The notes below the pieces were generated by a model. It saw only the letters and a list, made by a program, of their open reading frames with translations, was not told the origin of the DNA and ran no database searches. This document shows positions 44,981-54,634 of a stretch of DNA of 64,000 nucleotides, piece by piece; the stretch's first letter is position 1, and each line of letters starts with the position of its first letter. The DNA lies in assembly GCA_045119835.1 (NCBI GenBank), contig JBGVED010000015.1:8905-72904 (forward strand). Reading direction: 5' to 3'. A program made the position numbers and the translations under genes. Source of the DNA: CALVUJ01 sp045119835 (GTDB lineage Bacteria > Bacillota_I > Bacilli_A > RFN20 > DUOF01).

Positions 44981-45274
44981 ATGGGAAAAATAGATATAGA
45001 AAAAATGGATGTTAAACAATTAATTGAGTTAACCAAAGATGATTTAAGTAAATTTGATAAAGAGAGTATTGGAAAGTTAGAAAGAAAAATAAAAATGACA
45101 ATTGAAAAAATTGAATCAAGATTCGAAGAACTAGAAGAGTTAATGTATGATGACGACAGTTGTGATTGGAAACTTGTTTACGATGATGAAAAAGAAAAAG
45201 TAGAAAAATTGAATAGTGTACTAGCAGATGTAGAGTTTATAACTAAAAACGCTAGAAAAATAGTTAAAAGATAA
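44981..45274 (+). CDS. Small charged coiled-coil protein
   Basis: 97 residues, predominantly helical and charged, soluble. I do not recognise it. ATG 44981 follows GAAGTG (44969-44974). A stronger AAGGAGAG at 44941-44948 is too far for this start and has no start codon in register. Confidence 0.55.
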   Translation: MGKIDIEKMDVKQLIELTKDDLSKFDKESIGKLERKIKMTIEKIESRFEELEELMYDDDSCDWKLVYDDEKEKVEKLNSVLADVEFITKNARKIVKR

Positions 45275-45276
45275 AA

Positions 45277-45312
45277 TAAAAATGCTTATCTAAAAAAGGT
45301 AAGCATTTTTTA
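45277..45312. terminator. Bidirectional terminator
   Basis: AAAAATGCTTA (45278-45288) pairs with TAAGCATTTTT (45300-45310), with T-rich runs on both strands. Serves convergent genes. Confidence 0.85.
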
Positions 45313-45816
45313 AATTACTTTTGTTTCTTCTTTTTCTATTTTAGCTCCCGTTATATCAGCAATTTTATATACAGATGTATTGCTTAAAACAACAGGGTAT
45401 TGACCAGTAGAAGTAAATAGTGTCCATTTATTATCTTTTTTAACTAACTTATGAACATCTTTTATTTCTGTTACTAAATTATTAACATAAATACTTTTTT
45501 CTGCTCTTAGAATCATCGATTTTCCTATTGTTCTAGTAAATATTATTAGTGCAACAGTAGGTAAAATTTCACTAAATAATAAATGTTTAGTAGTCATTTC
45601 TTTTCCAACAGAAACCCATAAAACAATTTTTATTATAATTATTAAAAATGCGCTAACATAAGAAAACCAATATAAAAGAGGATCAGTTACTTCTTTTCTC
45701 ATCCCAAAATTTTTAACATGTTTTCTTATTGTTTTTATTCTTAGAATAGTTATACTTATAAAGGAAATCATAGCCAACAAAGATATTACAATAAGTAAAA
45801 TATTCCAAATCTTCAT
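45310..45816 (-). CDS. Small integral membrane protein, unknown
   Basis: 168 residues with about four membrane helices (about 5-27, 50-70, 80-100 and possibly near 35). C-terminal 60 residues form a soluble, beta-rich part (NKWTLFTSTGQYPVVL). No family recognised. AAGGGG is nine bases upstream of ATG 45816; the GTG at 45822 is too close to it. Confidence 0.65.
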   Translation of the reverse strand: MKIWNILLIVISLLAMISFISITILRIKTIRKHVKNFGMRKEVTDPLLYWFSYVSAFLIIIIKIVLWVSVGKEMTTKHLLFSEILPTVALIIFTRTIGKSMILRAEKSIYVNNLVTEIKDVHKLVKKDNKWTLFTSTGQYPVVLSNTSVYKIADITGAKIEKEETKVI

Positions 45817-45886
45817 AGACACAACCCCTTTCTAAATCACTTACTATTATATCAAATAAAAAAACTTAATCAATGTATAAAATTAA

Positions 45887-46753
45887 TTAATTTAGTTCTA
45901 TTTCTAGTAGTTTTTTTGTGTAAACAATATCTTCATTCATTGTAGAAGCCCCAGCTGTAATACCTATCTTTTGTCCTCTTTTAATCAAATTATTTTTTAC
46001 TAGGTCTAAAACTTCATTAGGATCATGAATGAAATATGTTGTTTTAATTTTACTGACATTGTTAAAAAGCTCTATAGAATTACTAGAATTCTTTCCTCCA
46101 ATTACAATCATTATATCCATGTCATTGGCCAATTTAATTGATGATTCATTGATATTTTTTTGAGCATTACAAATGGTGTTTTTATAATCAAATTCCTTTT
46201 TTTTGTCATTCAATATATTTAAAATCTTGGTAATAAATAATTCTGCTTTGTCTTTAGAAAAGGTCGTTTGACAAACCAAATAGTATTTAGGATGTTCTAA
46301 GATTAATTTATTAAAATCATTTTCATTTTCAATAATAATAGGATTATTACACCATCCAGATGTAGCAATTACCTCAGGATGAGATTTTTTTCCAATGATA
46401 ATTATTTTATATCCTTCTTGTTGTTTCTTCTTTACTAGTAGGTGAATGGCTTTTACATTTGGACATGTACAATCTAAATAAGATATATGTTTACTTTTTA
46501 AATGAGAAAAAGTACTTTCTTTTTCTCCATGCGCTCTAATTATCACATAATCATTTTCATTCAAATTTTCAATATGTTCTTTTATTATCGCACCCTTATT
46601 TTTTAACTCATTTATAACATTTTGATTATGTAATATTTCTTTATATAGCACAACGTTTTTCTTGTCACATAGTGCCTCTCTAGTTTTACTAATCGCATTA
46701 TTTGAACCATAACACAAACCACATACTTCACTAATATAAATTTTTGTTTCCAT
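45887..46753 (-). CDS. ispH: 4-hydroxy-3-methylbut-2-enyl diphosphate reductase
   Basis: Last step of the MEP isoprenoid pathway, an Fe-S enzyme. Cysteines C14 (GLCYG), C97 (TCPNV) and C195 (TICNA) are the cluster ligands. RAHG and TSGW loops match the family. 288 residues. AGGTGAA precedes ATG 46753. Confidence 0.93.
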   Translation of the reverse strand: METKIYISEVCGLCYGSNNAISKTREALCDKKNVVLYKEILHNQNVINELKNKGAIIKEHIENLNENDYVIIRAHGEKESTFSHLKSKHISYLDCTCPNVKAIHLLVKKKQQEGYKIIIIGKKSHPEVIATSGWCNNPIIIENENDFNKLILEHPKYYLVCQTTFSKDKAELFITKILNILNDKKKEFDYKNTICNAQKNINESSIKLANDMDIMIVIGGKNSSNSIELFNNVSKIKTTYFIHDPNEVLDLVKNNLIKRGQKIGITAGASTMNEDIVYTKKLLEIELN

Positions 46754-46900
46754 CAATATTCACCTAGAAAACCCTTCCTTTTTTCAAAAAATAAGAATCA
46801 TTTTTTTTATATTACCACAGAATGACTAAAAAGTTTATAAAAGTCGATTTAATAAAAAAAATGTGTTACAATAGTTAAAGTTTAATGGAGGAGGAGTTTT

Positions 46901-47551
46901 ATGTTAAGGAAAAATTCTATTTTACTGCTTATATTCACATTAGGATTTATACTATTAACACTTTTAGTATCGTTTGTAGATAAAAGTGTTTTTATGGAGA
47001 CAGGAAAAGAAATTGGCTTATTTAGTGTTAATAAGATTAGCAACAATTTCTCATATAACAAAACATTAGATTTATTAAGTGATATATTATTGCTTATTTC
47101 TATTTCTTTAATTATCTTTTTTATAATAGTAGGTGCTTATCAATTATTTAAAAGAAAAAGAATATTAAAAGTAGATAAAGAAATTATTTCATATGGAATT
47201 ACTTTGGTTATAATGGCTATTCTTTGGGTTGTGTTTGAAAAATTAATTGTTATAAATTATAGGCCTATTTTAGTGGAGGGAAAGTTGGAAGCATCATATC
47301 CATCTACCCATATATTGATAACAGGTTATAGTTGTATTTCTTTTGCGTATTTAATTTCAAAATATTTGAAAAACAAAAAAATTATAAATGTTATTTATTT
47401 ATTATCATTCATTATTATAATAGCAGCTTTTATATTAAGATTAATTTGTAAAATGCATTGGCTTACAGATTGTTTATCTTCGTTACTTTTAGTTGGAGTA
47501 TTATTCTTTTTAAATAAGATTATAAATTCTTTACTAAATAAAATCTATTAA
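46901..47551 (+). CDS. PAP2 superfamily membrane phosphatase
   Basis: 216 residues with about six membrane helices. PAP2 motifs: K-L-I-V-I-N-Y-R-P near 128, SYPSTH near 145, and LRLICKMHWLTD near 186-198 containing the catalytic-type His and Asp. Likely a lipid (for example undecaprenyl-pyrophosphate) phosphatase. GGAGGAGG precedes ATG 46901. Confidence 0.87.
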   Translation: MLRKNSILLLIFTLGFILLTLLVSFVDKSVFMETGKEIGLFSVNKISNNFSYNKTLDLLSDILLLISISLIIFFIIVGAYQLFKRKRILKVDKEIISYGITLVIMAILWVVFEKLIVINYRPILVEGKLEASYPSTHILITGYSCISFAYLISKYLKNKKIINVIYLLSFIIIIAAFILRLICKMHWLTDCLSSLLLVGVLFFLNKIINSLLNKIY

Positions 47552-47635
47552 TTGTAGATATTATAATTGCCCCGTTATATTGTTTAAAAAAATAAATAAT
47601 TGTATACTTTTAATGTAGTTTAGGGGGGAATAACT

Positions 47636-48826
47636 ATGGAAAGAAAAATAGGGACAGTTTCAAGGGGGATAAGATGTCCAATAATAAGAGAGGGAGATAA
47701 TTTAGTAGATATTACCGTAAATAGTGTAATAGAAGCATGTAAGAGTGAGAACTTTTCAATTAGAGAGAAGGATGTAATTGCTCTTACAGAATCAATTGTT
47801 GCTAGAGCACAAGGTAATTATGCGACAATTGATGACATTGCAAAAGATGTAAAAGAAAAATTTAAAAGTGATACAATAGGGGTTATTTTTCCTATTCTAT
47901 CTAGGAATCGTTTTGCAATTTGCTTAAAAGGAATTGCTAAAGGGGCAAAAAAAGTTGTTTTAATGCTAAGTTATCCAAGTGATGAAGTAGGTAATGCTTT
48001 ATTAACATATGATCAACTAGATGAGAAAAATGTTAATCCGTATAGCGATGTTTTAACATTAGAAAAATATAGAGAATTATTTGGTGAGAATAAACATGAA
48101 TTCACGGGAGTTGACTATGTGTCTTACTATGAAAATATTATTAAAGAAGCAGGAGCAGAAGTGGAAATTGTTTTTGCTAATCAAGCTAAAGCCATTTTAA
48201 AATATACTGATAATATTTTAGCATGTGATATACATACTAGAAGTAGAACAAAAAGAATTTTAAAAGAAAATGGAGCTAAAGTTGTATTAGGCTTAGATGA
48301 TATTTTAAATAGTTCTATTGATGGTAGTGGATATAATGAAAAGTGGGGATTATTAGGTTCAAATAAATCGACTGAAGATAAAATTAAATTATTCCCTAGA
48401 GATTGCAAAAGTTTAGTGGAAGATATTAGAAAAAAAATGTATGATATTACCGGTAAAAATGTAGAAGTAATGGTGTATGGAGATGGAGCTTTTAAAGATC
48501 CACAAGGAAAAATTTGGGAACTAGCAGACCCTGTAGTATCTCCAGCATTTACAATAGGATTAAAAGGAACACCTAATGAATTAAAATTAAAATATCTAGC
48601 AGATAATGATTTTAAAAATTTAAGTGGAGATAAACTTAAAGATGCTATAAAAGATAGAATCAAATCAAAAGGCGAAAATTTAGTAGGCAATATGGCATCT
48701 CAAGGAACAACTCCAAGACAATTAACCGATTTGATTGGATCGTTGTGTGACTTAACAAGCGGCTCGGGAGATAAAGGAACGCCAATCGTATTAGTTCAAG
48801 GTTATTTCGATAATTTTACAAATTAA
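47636..48826 (+). CDS. CofE-like (F420-0:gamma-glutamyl ligase family) protein
   Basis: 396 residues. The N-terminus (RGIRCPIIREGDNLVDI, DVIALTESIVARAQGN) matches the CofE/FbiB fold, which adds glutamate to F420-0 using GTP. Some Firmicutes carry a copy of unknown function; I see no other F420 genes here. The C-terminal 150 residues (DGAFKDPQGKIWELADPVVSP) are longer than archaeal CofE. Role unassigned. GGGGGGA precedes ATG 47636. Confidence 0.8.
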   Translation: MERKIGTVSRGIRCPIIREGDNLVDITVNSVIEACKSENFSIREKDVIALTESIVARAQGNYATIDDIAKDVKEKFKSDTIGVIFPILSRNRFAICLKGIAKGAKKVVLMLSYPSDEVGNALLTYDQLDEKNVNPYSDVLTLEKYRELFGENKHEFTGVDYVSYYENIIKEAGAEVEIVFANQAKAILKYTDNILACDIHTRSRTKRILKENGAKVVLGLDDILNSSIDGSGYNEKWGLLGSNKSTEDKIKLFPRDCKSLVEDIRKKMYDITGKNVEVMVYGDGAFKDPQGKIWELADPVVSPAFTIGLKGTPNELKLKYLADNDFKNLSGDKLKDAIKDRIKSKGENLVGNMASQGTTPRQLTDLIGSLCDLTSGSGDKGTPIVLVQGYFDNFTN

Positions 48827-48840
48827 TAAATTTTAATAGA

Positions 48841-48870
48841 AAGGCTGTTTTGATGTAAAACAGTCTTTTA
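48841..48870 (+). terminator. Terminator of the CofE-like gene
   Basis: AAGGCTGTTTT (48841-48851) pairs with AAAACAGTCTT (48857-48867, one G-U), followed by TTATATT. Confidence 0.8.
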
Positions 48871-48949
48871 TATTGCCATAAAAATATATTGATTATGTTT
48901 AGAATATATTTTTATTTTTGCAAAGAAATATAGTAGGTATAATAATAAA

Positions 48950-49072
48950 AAAATTTAAAAGATATTATTAATAATTGGTAAAATTTAATAGTTGAGTATA
49001 ACAAGCTGTCAACTATTGGCAAATAATGGTAATAGTTAAGTACAATTTTTGCTTGTCAAGAGAGGTTTTATC
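48950..49072 (+). promoter_or_regulatory. Foldable 5' UTR of the oligopeptide ABC operon
   Basis: A TATAAT at 48938-48943 suggests a start near 48950, though no good -35 is seen. The UTR holds AATAGTTGA (48987-48995) complementary to TCAACTATT (49009-49017), which can also pair with AATAGTTAA (49031-49039, one mismatch). CAAGC (49002-49006) can pair with GCTTG (49051-49055) next to the ribosome binding site. These pairings exclude one another in part, so the leader might switch. No known riboswitch recognised. Confidence 0.45.
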
Positions 49073-51091
49073 ATGAAAAAAGTAGTATCTTATTTTTTAT
49101 TATTCATAATTGCTCTTTCAATCTGTTCGTCTTGCAAAAAAGATAAAGATATAGTTGTTTATAGAAATTTTTATGATCAAGATATAACAACATTAAATTA
49201 TATAGTAACAAATTTGCATGGAGATTATACGCATGTTGCTAATTTCGTTGACGGATTGGTTGAAAATGATAGGTATGGCAATATAGTTCCTTCAATTGCC
49301 AAATCATGGGAGAATAAAACTGAAAATAATAAAGAGATATGGATTTTTAATATAAGAGAAGATGTTTATTGGAGTGATTATAAAGGAAACAAATATGATA
49401 GGGTAACAGCACATGATTTTGTTTCTTCTATAAAGTATATTTTAAATTATAATACTAAAAGTAATAATTATAGTTTGCCAGCTAAACTAATAGAAAATGG
49501 ATTAAATTATTACTATGGTACACTATTGCAAAATTATGATGATATAGATACTACTAATAGTAAAATAACAGAGGCCCATAATTTTTGCTTAACAAATACA
49601 TGTATAACAGATTTTAATATGGTAGGGATTAAAGCTGTAGATGATTATAAACTTAAAATAACCTTAAATAATCCTACAATATATTTCTTGTCTACTTTAA
49701 CAAATTATTCATTTTTGCCAGTTAATGAAGAATTTATAAAAGAAATAGGATTTAATAATTTTGGTACTAATAAAAAGTATTTATTATATTGTGGTGCATA
49801 CATTTTAAATGAATATTATCATACAAGTAAAATTGAATATGTAAAGAACGAAAACTATTGGGATAAGGAAAAAGTATATATTGATAAGATAATTTTTAGC
49901 AAATTACAAAATTATCCAAGTTTATCATACTCAAGACTTTCATATGAAACCGGGAATATTGATAGTTTTTATGTTAGTAAAGGTGATAAAAAAGGTTGGG
50001 AAAAGTATGTTACAGGCATTAATAATGAAGGTAATGAACAGAACCCAGTAGCAAATAATACTTATGTTGTTGATGAAACCACTGATTTTTCTACATATCA
50101 TTTAATAATTAATCAAAATAGAACAGAAAATAATCTTTCAAAACTAAATAAATCAGAGATAGAGTTAGCAAATAAAGCTCTATCAAATGTTAACTTTAGA
50201 AAGGCTTTGATACATGCTTTAAATGCAGATATATATTCATTAGCTTATTTAAATAAAAGTATATCATCTATTATTCCTAAAGGCTTTATTAGTAATAAAG
50301 GTGAAGATTATCTTAATTATTATTTAAAAGAGTATGCAAATAACAATAATATCACTTATCAAGAAGCATTAATAAAATATGAAGAAAGTAGTTTAATTAA
50401 AGATTATAATAAAAGTCAAACATATCTTCAAATTGCATTAGAAGAGCTAAAAATTGATAATTCTGCTCTTCCAATAAAAATTGAATATGCTTATTATCAT
50501 TCTCAAGACTATGTAAATTATGATTTAATGAGAATAAAAGAATGGAATAATATTTTAAATGGTTGTCACATAGATGATAATCAATGTAAATATGATAAAG
50601 TCTTAATAACATACAATGACGCATTAAAAAGTAATGCAGACTTTTCTTATGCAATAACACATGGTGAATATCATTTATCATATTTGGGATTGTATCCAAA
50701 TTATATGGATCCAGTAGCATATTTAGAAACTTTTAGCATGGATAGAGGAGAGCTTTATCCATATATTAACCATAATGTGGAAGAAATTAATATTCTATTA
50801 AAAGAAATAGAAAAATATAATAATGAAGAAAATATTGACGAAAGATATAACCTATGTGCGCAATTAGAATATAAAATAATATTTGAATATGCATTAATTT
50901 TACCACTTTACATAAAAGAAACAGACAATAAGATATTGGTTTCAAATTTAGTTCCATATCAAAGAATGGTTGCTAATTATGGTCTAAGTCCATATAAATT
51001 TAAATTAAGAAAAATGAAAGAAAAAGATTATACTCAAGAAGAGATACTAAAATTAAAAGAAGAATATGAAAGAGAGAAGCCTAAACAATGA
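49073..51091 (+). CDS. ABC transporter substrate-binding lipoprotein, oligopeptide type
   Basis: 672 residues. Lipoprotein signal with lipobox ICSSC and Cys21, so it is lipid-anchored outside the cell. The SBP_bac_5 pattern is visible: WENKTENNKEIWIFNIREDVYWSD, then TAHDFVSSIKYIL near 115, and a C-terminal domain. It captures peptides or similar ligands. ATG 49073 follows AGAGAGG. First gene of a five-gene operon with the permeases and ATPases below. Confidence 0.92.
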   Translation: MKKVVSYFLLFIIALSICSSCKKDKDIVVYRNFYDQDITTLNYIVTNLHGDYTHVANFVDGLVENDRYGNIVPSIAKSWENKTENNKEIWIFNIREDVYWSDYKGNKYDRVTAHDFVSSIKYILNYNTKSNNYSLPAKLIENGLNYYYGTLLQNYDDIDTTNSKITEAHNFCLTNTCITDFNMVGIKAVDDYKLKITLNNPTIYFLSTLTNYSFLPVNEEFIKEIGFNNFGTNKKYLLYCGAYILNEYYHTSKIEYVKNENYWDKEKVYIDKIIFSKLQNYPSLSYSRLSYETGNIDSFYVSKGDKKGWEKYVTGINNEGNEQNPVANNTYVVDETTDFSTYHLIINQNRTENNLSKLNKSEIELANKALSNVNFRKALIHALNADIYSLAYLNKSISSIIPKGFISNKGEDYLNYYLKEYANNNNITYQEALIKYEESSLIKDYNKSQTYLQIALEELKIDNSALPIKIEYAYYHSQDYVNYDLMRIKEWNNILNGCHIDDNQCKYDKVLITYNDALKSNADFSYAITHGEYHLSYLGLYPNYMDPVAYLETFSMDRGELYPYINHNVEEINILLKEIEKYNNEENIDERYNLCAQLEYKIIFEYALILPLYIKETDNKILVSNLVPYQRMVANYGLSPYKFKLRKMKEKDYTQEEILKLKEEYEREKPKQ

Positions 51092-52158
51092 TAGTTTATT
51101 GTTTTATTGTAGCTATATTATTCTTATTAATAACTTTTATAGTTTTGTTATATAAAGGAATTATGCTTAAAAATAGTAAAATAAGAAAAATAATAAGAAG
51201 CGATATGTTTAGATATTTTATTAGAAAAATAGTTTTTCTTTCTGTTTCAATGATAGTAATTATAATTGTAATATTTATTTTAACAGAAAATCTTAAAAGA
51301 GATGATAAAGGAAATATTTTTACAGGACTAGCAGAATACATATATAAATTACTTCCAATACCTAAAAAGATGTGTAGTACATTGCATTTAGAAAATAATG
51401 TTTTGGTTTGTTCTAAGTACGAGTATATTTTAATTGATTTAGATGTATCAGAAGCTTATATTAAAAATGTAAGTGTTTCCACTATAATAAAACAAAAAAG
51501 TAGTATATCTTTTTTTATTGGAATTTTAGCATACTTATTACAATGTTTGATAGGATATCCTTTAGGAATATATTTAGCGAATAAAGAAAATAAAATAGTT
51601 GGAAGAACATTTAACTTTATTCATACCATAAAAGTCTTAATACCATCTCTTATATATTTTTATATGTTTGTTATTTTATTTATGGTTGTTTTTAAATTGC
51701 CTGTATTATTTGAAATAGATAATCCGTTAAGTTATATTGCACCATTAGTAGCAGTTACTATTAGTAGTTCCTTGTCTATTGCTTATTTTATAAAAAAGTA
51801 TATTCAAATAGAGTTAAATAAAGATTATGTGATAATGGCTAAAGCAAAAGGGTTAACAGAAAAGGAAATATTGTATAATCATGTATTAAGAAATGCAATG
51901 ATTCCTTTCTATAGAACAATACCATATTCAATATTAACATGTTTTAGTGGCTATTATATTTTAGAAACCACTTTTAATATACCTGGTATAGGACAAACAC
52001 TATTTCATGCAATACAATTAAAAGATATTAATTTAATAAGAGGAATGATTTTGTTTTTCTCATTTACGTCAATGATTGCTTATTTTCTGGGCGATTTAGT
52101 AGGGGCATTAGCCACACATGGTTTTAAGTACAATTTGGAGGAAAATAAAAATGGATGA
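51088..52158 (+). CDS. Oligopeptide-type ABC permease (OppB/DppB-like)
   Basis: 356 residues, with six or more helices and the EAA-type loop MAKAKGLTEKEILYNHVLRNA near 250-270, which meets the ATPase. Its long N-terminus includes an outside loop with two Cys (about 89-110). ATGA overlap with the binding-protein gene. Partner of the next permease. Confidence 0.9.
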   Translation: MIVYCFIVAILFLLITFIVLLYKGIMLKNSKIRKIIRSDMFRYFIRKIVFLSVSMIVIIIVIFILTENLKRDDKGNIFTGLAEYIYKLLPIPKKMCSTLHLENNVLVCSKYEYILIDLDVSEAYIKNVSVSTIIKQKSSISFFIGILAYLLQCLIGYPLGIYLANKENKIVGRTFNFIHTIKVLIPSLIYFYMFVILFMVVFKLPVLFEIDNPLSYIAPLVAVTISSSLSIAYFIKKYIQIELNKDYVIMAKAKGLTEKEILYNHVLRNAMIPFYRTIPYSILTCFSGYYILETTFNIPGIGQTLFHAIQLKDINLIRGMILFFSFTSMIAYFLGDLVGALATHGFKYNLEENKNG

Positions 52159-53014
52159 TAAGGTTATTTATAAAAGTTATTACAAAGATTTCTTTTCTAA
52201 ATTAATTAAGAAAAAAACAATAATTATTCCAGTAGTTATACTGCTTTTCCTTTTTATAATGGGGTTGATATTTTGTGATTTTGTTGATTTGGGGGAGGTT
52301 TTGGCTACAAATACAGATAATGCGTATATTAAACCATCAATCAAATATCCCTTTGGAACAAATGGAAGAGGACAGAATTTATTTTATATAGTTTTTATAG
52401 GAGTTTACAAAACTCTTTTACTTGCATTTTTAGCAACTTTGATAAACGTTGTATTTGGAATAATAGTTGGTCTATTATGGGGATCAGTAAAAAAATTAGA
52501 TGGCCTTTTACTGTTAATTAAAAATTTTTTAGATAATATTCCTCTTACTTTTTTCTGTATCATCATAGTGATGACTTTAGGTGATGGTGCTATTCCTTTT
52601 CTTTTGGTTATAGTTTTATTTGGTTGGGTAGAATATGCTTTTATAATTAGAAATTTAATATATATAGTAAAAGATAAAGATTACAATGTAATAAGTAAAC
52701 TGTATAATGTTCCATTTAAAACAAGGGCTATTAATAATTACTTGCCCAGCGTTTTACCTATTTTATTTAATAGTATAACTCTTTGTATACCTAAAATAAT
52801 TGCACTTGAAGTTGTTATATCTTATTTTGGTTTTTCTTTTTCAAAAAGTAACCCAAGCTTAGGAATGATAATATATTCTACTATTTCATCAAATGATTAT
52901 TTCACTAATCCATATCTTTTAATGATACCTTTTTGCCTATTAATAGTAATTAATTTCTGTGTTTATTTTATAAACAAAACAATTTCAAATGAGTTTATAA
53001 AGGAGGAAATATAG
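52151..53014 (+). CDS. Oligopeptide-type ABC permease (OppC/DppC-like)
   Basis: 287 residues. N-terminal helix, KYPFGTNGRGQNLFYIVFIG (typical OppC segment), then five helices. ATG 52151 is chosen because TTGGAGG lies ten bases upstream; the frame to 52118 overlaps the previous gene. Overlaps it by 8 bases anyway. The EAA loop KLYNVPFKTRAINNYLPSVLP is less canonical. Confidence 0.9.
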   Translation: MDDKVIYKSYYKDFFSKLIKKKTIIIPVVILLFLFIMGLIFCDFVDLGEVLATNTDNAYIKPSIKYPFGTNGRGQNLFYIVFIGVYKTLLLAFLATLINVVFGIIVGLLWGSVKKLDGLLLLIKNFLDNIPLTFFCIIIVMTLGDGAIPFLLVIVLFGWVEYAFIIRNLIYIVKDKDYNVISKLYNVPFKTRAINNYLPSVLPILFNSITLCIPKIIALEVVISYFGFSFSKSNPSLGMIIYSTISSNDYFTNPYLLMIPFCLLIVINFCVYFINKTISNEFIKEEI

Positions 53015-53016
53015 TT

Positions 53017-53946
53017 ATGCTAACGGTAAAAAATTTATCAGTTTATTTTAATAACAATAATGAAAAATCATATTTATTAAAAGATATTTCTTTTTCAATT
53101 AACGAAAATGATAGTTTGGGAATTATAGGTAAAAGTGGAGATGGCAAATCAACATTAGCAAAAGCGCTACTAAATATTTATGATAAAAATGTGTATTTAG
53201 AGTCTGGTGTATTAACTTTAAACAATGAACAAATAACAAAAAAACATATAGGTAAGAAAATAAGTTTGGTTTTTCAAAATCCTAATAGTTATCTCAACCC
53301 AAATATGAAAGTTGGTAAGCAAATACAAGAGATGCTTTTAATTCATTGTAAAGAGAATAGAAAAGTATCAAAAGAAAAAACTTTAAATATAATGGAAGAA
53401 ATGGGTATAGAAAACCCAAAAGAAGTATATAACTATTATCCATATCAAATAAGTGGCGGTATCAAACAAAAAATCAGTTTGTGTATAGCTTTTATTTGTA
53501 ATCCAGATGTAGTTATACTAGATGAAGCTTTGTCTTATTTAGATAAAAAAAGCAAAGAGGAAATTTTTTCGTTACTAAAGAAATTAAAAGAAAAATATAA
53601 ATTTATTTTAATATTTATCAGCCATGACTTCAAAGAAATATATCAATTGTGCAACAAAATTGCAGTAATAAAAAAAGGACGAATTGTGGAGATGGGATTG
53701 AAAGATGAAATAGTTTTTAATGCAAAACACATATATACGCAGGAGTTACTATATTATTTTGTTAGATACTATAAAAATGTTCCCTTAATTTCTTTCAATG
53801 AAAAAGAGGAAAATATTGATAATTCAAAACTTGTAAAGTTAAATGCGACTCATTATTTTATTAATTACCAACCAAATGGTCATAGTGGTTTAGCAGAAAT
53901 GCCATCAGTATTAAAGGAGAATCTTTATGAAATTATTAGAAATTAA
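53017..53946 (+). CDS. ABC ATPase, OppD-like
   Basis: 309 residues. Walker A GKSGDGKST, signature ISGGIKQK, Walker B VVILDEAL, and SHDF as H-loop. Residues after about 245 hold the family tail; the last 45 residues are divergent from OppD and the Cys-rich motif is missing. Drives transport with the next ATPase. AGGAGG precedes ATG 53017. Overlaps the next gene by 20 bases. Confidence 0.9.
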   Translation: MLTVKNLSVYFNNNNEKSYLLKDISFSINENDSLGIIGKSGDGKSTLAKALLNIYDKNVYLESGVLTLNNEQITKKHIGKKISLVFQNPNSYLNPNMKVGKQIQEMLLIHCKENRKVSKEKTLNIMEEMGIENPKEVYNYYPYQISGGIKQKISLCIAFICNPDVVILDEALSYLDKKSKEEIFSLLKKLKEKYKFILIFISHDFKEIYQLCNKIAVIKKGRIVEMGLKDEIVFNAKHIYTQELLYYFVRYYKNVPLISFNEKEENIDNSKLVKLNATHYFINYQPNGHSGLAEMPSVLKENLYEIIRN

Positions 53947-54544
53947 AAACATCAATATTTATCATAAAAATAGATTTAAAAATAAATATATAATAAAAAA
54001 CTTTTCTTTAGAGATAAACAAAGGAGAAATTGTTGCATTAGTAGGAAAATCAGGGTGTGGTAAAACTACAATTGCAAGAACAATAATTGGTTTACACAAT
54101 TTTTATGATGGCGAAATAATATATAATTTGAATAAGCAGGATATTCAGTATATCTTCCAAGATCCTTATTCAAGTTTAAACCCTTATATGAATATAAGTT
54201 ATATAATCAGCGAAGGTATGAAGTTTGAAACAAAAGAAGATAGAGATAATAAAGTAATAGAAGTTATGAAACTTGTTAATTTAGATATAAATAAAAGGTT
54301 TTGTTATCCTAATGAATTTAGCGGAGGAGAAAGACAAAAAATTGCTATTGCAAGAGCATTAATTAGAAATCCAAAATTAATATTAGCAGATGAAATAACT
54401 TCTTCGATAGACTATCATAGTAAAATTGCGATAATCGACTTATTAAGAGATTTACAAAAGAAAAATAATTTTGCTTGTTTAATTATTAGCCATGACCATC
54501 AATTTATTAGTAAATTAACTGAAAAAATAATAAAAATAGATTGA
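53927..54544 (+). CDS. Short ABC ATPase, OppF-like
   Basis: 205 residues, against about 300 for OppF. Walker A GKSGCGKTT, signature FSGGERQK, Walker B LILADEI, then ISHDHQF are all present, so the NBD is complete but the C-terminal oligopeptide-family extension is absent. AAGGAGAAT precedes ATG 53927. Operon end. Confidence 0.88.
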   Translation: MKLLEIKNINIYHKNRFKNKYIIKNFSLEINKGEIVALVGKSGCGKTTIARTIIGLHNFYDGEIIYNLNKQDIQYIFQDPYSSLNPYMNISYIISEGMKFETKEDRDNKVIEVMKLVNLDINKRFCYPNEFSGGERQKIAIARALIRNPKLILADEITSSIDYHSKIAIIDLLRDLQKKNNFACLIISHDHQFISKLTEKIIKID

Positions 54545-54634
54545 TGCTGATTTATTTTTTTATTATTGAAGGTAAAATAGTAATAAGATATAGTATTTAT
54601 GGTTTTGCAATTTAATAATAAAGGAGAATAAAAC

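Noticed and set aside
44967..44993. Mini-ORF M-K-C-L-K-W-E-K overlapping the start of the small coiled-coil gene
   Set aside because: Its ribosome binding site is 18 bases away and the frame is eight codons; chance is likely.
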